This document shows positions 60,188-64,000 of a stretch of 64,000 nt of DNA, piece after piece. Every line of letters starts with the position of its first letter. Position 1 is the stretch's first letter. The translations under genes were made by a program, and so were the position numbers. Under the pieces are notes generated by a model. That model was not told the DNA's origin and ran no database searches. It saw only the letters and a list, made by a program, of their open reading frames with translations. Origin of the DNA: Purshia tridentata (taxonomy: Eukaryota; Streptophyta; Magnoliopsida; Rosales; Rosaceae); assembly GCA_003254885.1 (NCBI GenBank), contig QANT01002001.1, forward strand, positions 1 through 64,000. Direction: 5' to 3'.

Positions 60188-61466
60188 ACAAAACAAAACA
60201 TAGTTGTTTTCACTGGTAGGGGGGAGGGTAGTAGTAGGCTAGTGCCTCTTTTTTACTGTTTGTTAGCTGAATGTGTACCAGTCTGAGAAGAGCTAATTAT
60301 ACTTGCAGTTCAGAAACCAGTTAGGTATAGTAGTCTTAGTAGATTGAAACCCATGAAGCATTGTTGGGATATGTTTGATATTTTGGAACCCCTGTTAAAC
60401 CCTATAATATAGTTTTGAACTAGGACACATTTTGTAAGTACAAATGGTTTAATCATTTGATGGTCTTAAGGATTTTAATGCATATGAGTTTTGCCGTAGT
60501 TTGAAATTGTCTTGGGTTCATTGATTGAAGAAACGATGGATACCTGCCAGAATTTAATCGTATATAGTTGTATAACGTTGCTCAGGCCAATGTTTTGCCA
60601 AGATGGTATATACTAATTGGCATTGGCGGATTGAATTTGTTCCTGTATGCAGGCCTCACTTGAAATAGTTCACATAATCTGGCAAGTCAAGGCCTAATGT
60701 ATATATACAATGCGAACCTCCTTTGTAATTTCTGGTAACAGCAGGTTGTGTAAATTCTATATAATTTTCAACGCACACAGTCTTATGAATCCAACCTATT
60801 TAAACTCGTCCTAACAATAGCTACCAGTATGATGGAAAGGACCCCAATTTTTGACATCCAACACTCATCAATGCTATTTGCACCACATGTCCCTTCCTAG
60901 TTTTCCTTTGATTTGGGAAAACTTGGGTGCAAGAGTGCAATTCCACAGCACTTCCAATTAGGCTTCCCATCAACTGCCACCTCGAAGTTTTTTTTTTCCT
61001 TTTTCAAGTTGGTTTTTTATTTTAAATTATTTATATTTTGTGGTTTTGGAGTGGTGAAAGATCCATGTTTTTGGCCGTAAACATCTGGCTAATATTCCCA
61101 TGCTCTGATGCTCATGCATTACCATCGAATTTCGAGAATGCTTTGGACATGAGAAGACCAGTAAGATGTTGTGATTTGTGGGTTTGAAACTAATACATTT
61201 GGTAAATTGCCTCCAATAAGATCTTGCATTTCTCTGTCATTTGATCCAAATAGGTAATATCTTCTTCAGTTAATCAACTCTGTGGAGTCATGAGATTCAT
61301 AGTCCAATTGCATTGAACGTACAGGTTACTGATGACTGTAAATTACTTTCAACTGTCAACGTCCAATATTATTTTTCGGAGTTCCATTATATGATTTTTT
61401 TTTCATTATTTAATAAGCTAATCCTTCATCTTGGTTCCATTCGCATGTTCAGTAGGCCAGTCGAAC
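60188..61466. other. Intergenic between the p32 gene and AKR copy 5
   Basis: The 3' flank of p32, then AT-rich DNA with a T run near 60990. No gene. The ATG chosen for AKR copy 5 (61467) is the first in frame; upstream in-frame codons lack an ATG. Confidence 0.55.
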
Positions 61467-63835
61467 ATGGTTAAAGAAATAGAATATGAAACCTTGCACT
61501 TTGATCTGAATACGGGAGCTAAGATTCCCTCTGTTGGTCTTGGAACGTGGAAGGCTGAACCGGGTGAGGTCGGTCAAGCTATCATTGCTGCAGTCAAGGT
61601 TCATTCTCAATATATACTCATGGTTCCTCTGAAGTTTAAATTAAATAACAATATCGCACATCACAATATGAATCATTAATCAGGTGGAATCATTTCTGAA
61701 CGATCGGTTCTTATTCACAACATAACATACCATATATATTTGCAAGAGAACATTACCCAAGCCTCTGTTTAGGAGGGACAAATTATGCTCAACAAGTGTT
61801 TCTGGTTGTGCAGAACGGCTATAGGCATATTGACTGTGCATCAGTCTATGGTAATGAACAAGAGGTAATATTTTTGTCATTTCAGAAGACCATCTTAGTT
61901 TTTTCAATTCCTTTTTGTTATGCCCATTATGATGGTTTCTTGTGTTTGTGCATGTTTGCTTGTTGTTTTGGTGAATCGAGCAGGTAGGGGTGGCACTGAA
62001 GCAACTATTTTCCACTGGGGTATTGCAGCGTAGTGAAATGTTTGTCACATCTAGGCTATGGTATGTGTTCTCATTCTATTTCTCTTCTTTAATTGAGTCT
62101 ACTATTGCTAAATATTCCCAATTACGTTATTCACAACTATGGATGTTAAAAATGTCTGGGCCCAAACCCAAAAAGCAATAAGGCCCAGTCCGAAATAACG
62201 GTATGAAAGCCCCTAATAACGCAAGTAAAACCCGAAAGGCAAAGTATAAACTCAAGCCTAGAACAAAGGATAACCCCCCTCTTTAATTGGAATAATAGCT
62301 CATTTATCACTACTAAACCGCCCACGAAAAACACCCATAACCAGGCTCATTAAGAAGGTTTAATGAAAGAGAAATAAAGATGCGAAAGTAAAGGACAACA
62401 AAAAAAACCATTTTTGTTATAAAAAGGTAGTATACCTCCATGCAAGGAGAGGATCGATACTAAGAAAATATTTGGAAACATACTGAATCTTCACTACTTT
62501 TGGCATCGGAGTGTCTTTACAAGTACACCACCCCCCGCTCTTGTAGACGACGATTGAAGATGGAATTTGGCTTCTCAAGATGATCATAAACAATTTTTGT
62601 TGACCAATTATCATTATTGGAGATTTTTGGCATCAACAACAACTTTATGAAACTGATATCTAGAGATGGATTTTTTTTATTTTTTATAATAATATATAGA
62701 GTTAAATTGGAAACCAAGATTGGGCTTGAGCAGTATCATCATAGAAGCTTATATTACTTGTTCTGACTCTTTGTGACATCTATAGGTGCAGTGACCATGC
62801 ACCAGAAGATGTCTCCAAGGCACTGAGCAAGACATTAGAAGACCTGCAGCTTGACTACATTGATCTATATCTTGTATGTATCTCCTACTTTCTAAGAAAC
62901 CTTGAGATTTTGTTAGACGACTAGCCTTTTGTTCCTGCACCCGGAACTGTGATAATGAAGAATTTGGAATGGTTTTGGGACATGATCACTTCGTACAGAT
63001 ACACTGGCCACTTCGTACAAAGCTCGGATCAAGAGGTTTGGCTCCAGAAGTCATGGCTCCCTTGTGCCTTTCAGAGACATGGAATGCAATGGAGGGTTTG
63101 TATGCATCCGGTCAGGCACGTGCAATAGGGGTGAGCAATTTCTCAACTAAGAAGCTGCAAGACCTCCTCTCTTATGCCAAAGTTCCACCAGCAGTAAATC
63201 AAGTGGAATGTCACCCTGTCTGGCAACAATCTGCTCTTCACAATTTGTGCAAATCAGCTGGCATTCATCTATCGGTAACCTCTACATACCAACTTCACCA
63301 TCCATTTTGATCTTCAGCAGACTGACGATGAGGCTATAGCTTGTTTATGTGACATGAGCCAAAACTCCTTCTTTCAGGCATATTCTCCTTTGGGTTCTCC
63401 AGGGTCCTGGATAAAGGGGGAGGTCTTGAAGGAACCAGTATTGGTTGAAGTTGCTGAAAAACTTAACAAGTCACTGGCACAAGTAGCTCTTCGTTGGGGC
63501 ATTCAGAGTGGACACAGTGTCCTTCCAAAGAGTGTAACTCAATCTAGGATCAAAGAAAATTTAAGCTTATTTGATTGGTCCATCACTCCAGAGCTCTTCT
63601 CAAAATTCTTAGGAATCCACCAGGTACATCTATATATATATGTGCCCCCGAATACATCCATCAACGCCAGCGTGCATATTTTCAACCATACATATTATCA
63701 CATAAAAATTGCCTACTCATCACATTGTCTTGCGGGTCTGCAATACAGCAAAGGCTCCTCCGCTGGGATTTTGCTGTCCACGAGACATGTAGTCCTTATA
63801 AAAGCGTTCAAGAATTGTGGGATGGAGAAATATGA
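61467..63835 (+). CDS. Divergent aldo-keto reductase (AKR4C-like), cluster copy 5, catalytic Lys replaced by Arg
   Basis: Exons: 61467-61598, 61814-61864, 61984-62060, 62786-62873, 62999-63274, 63378-63623 and 63749-63835, encoding 318 residues with the same phases as its sisters. Asp51 and Tyr56 ([11 protein letters not shown]) and His118 (IHWP) are kept. The lysine of (I/V)TSKLW, however, is Arg85, encoded by AGG in TSRLW. In AKRs this lysine lowers the pKa of the catalytic tyrosine, so reductase activity may be weak or the reaction changed. The rest looks well kept: [23 protein letters not shown] and a full C-terminus, with no stops or broken splice sites. Intron 3 (725 bp) holds an LTR-like fossil. 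It is the most diverged copy and is separated from the others by the p32 gene. Confidence 0.9.
62144..62638. mobile_element. LTR-retroelement fossil (solo-LTR-like) in AKR copy 5 intron 3
   Basis: About 495 bp with TGTT...AACA ends, a GGGCCCAAACCCAAAAAGCA start, a TTATAAAAAGG promoter-like box near 62419 and no coding part. It looks like one LTR left after recombination. No target duplication could be fixed and the orientation is uncertain, so it is probably old. Its wording recalls LTRs common in Rosaceae, from memory. Confidence 0.5.
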
Positions 63836-64000
63836 GACGTTGATCAAGCCCTCTTTTATTATTCAATTTGATCCAGAGAAGTTTGTCATTTTTCATGTGT
63901 TCTCTACCACAAGAAATTGTATTTTTCCTGTGCTTTTAGCTTTTCTTAAACCAGTCAACTTTGTAAAACTACAATCTGCCTTTATAATTGCAAGTTAATA
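63836..64000. other. 3' flank of AKR copy 5
   Basis: AT-rich downstream sequence to the window end. No further gene is seen. Confidence 0.6.

Noticed and set aside
45659-63835. The SDR, AKR and other genes as one metabolic gene cluster
   Set aside because: Each family is a tandem array of its own with unrelated genes (RCC1, bHLH, WAKL, CASPL, p32) between them. Nothing in the sequence ties them into a pathway.

Overview
This is a plant nuclear window. It has multi-exon genes with GT-AG introns, AT-rich intergenic DNA, tandem gene families, MITEs and plant-only families (WAKL kinases, CASP-like, LONESOME HIGHWAY-type bHLH). It fits a core eudicot, probably a woody rosid. I suspect Rosaceae from gene content and repeat flavour, but the sequence alone does not prove it.

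Layout. (1) 0.9-9.7 kb: three tandem tropinone-reductase-like short-chain dehydrogenases. The first is intact, the second has lost the ATG position of its sisters, and the third is a pseudogene. A 1.46 kb hAT-like deletion derivative lies between copies 2 and 3. (2) 11.1-18.9 kb: an RCC1-repeat gene (+) and an LHW-type bHLH gene (-) converge tail to tail, with stop codons about 360 bp apart. The bHLH leader holds a 29-codon uORF that looks like the conserved-peptide uORF of this family. (3) 19.7-33.3 kb: gene-poor, with several non-autonomous DNA elements, one recognisable small gene (29285-29563) and a 948 bp long-TIR element. (4) 33.3-40.7 kb: two tandem wall-associated-kinase-like (WAKL20-type) receptor kinases. 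(5) 41.2-43.1 kb (-): a four-helix CASP-like membrane protein. (6) 45.7-63.8 kb: five tandem AKR4C-type aldo-keto reductases with the same seven-exon structure, with a mitochondrial p32/MAM33 gene between copies 4 and 5.

The exon boundaries given below were read by hand and every model closes in frame (262, 247 from the first ATG, 479, 715, 92, 650, 643, 155, 315, 308, 315, 315, 286 and 318 residues; the SDR pseudogene does not).

I found no operon-like or wholly new system. The most notable signals are: the uORF on the LHW-like gene; a p32 transit-peptide exon whose 124 bp duplication appears to restore a reading frame; an AKR whose catalytic lysine is arginine; GC-AG introns kept at one site in three AKR paralogues; an 88 bp duplication that copies a splice acceptor; and a graded decay series in the SDR cluster.
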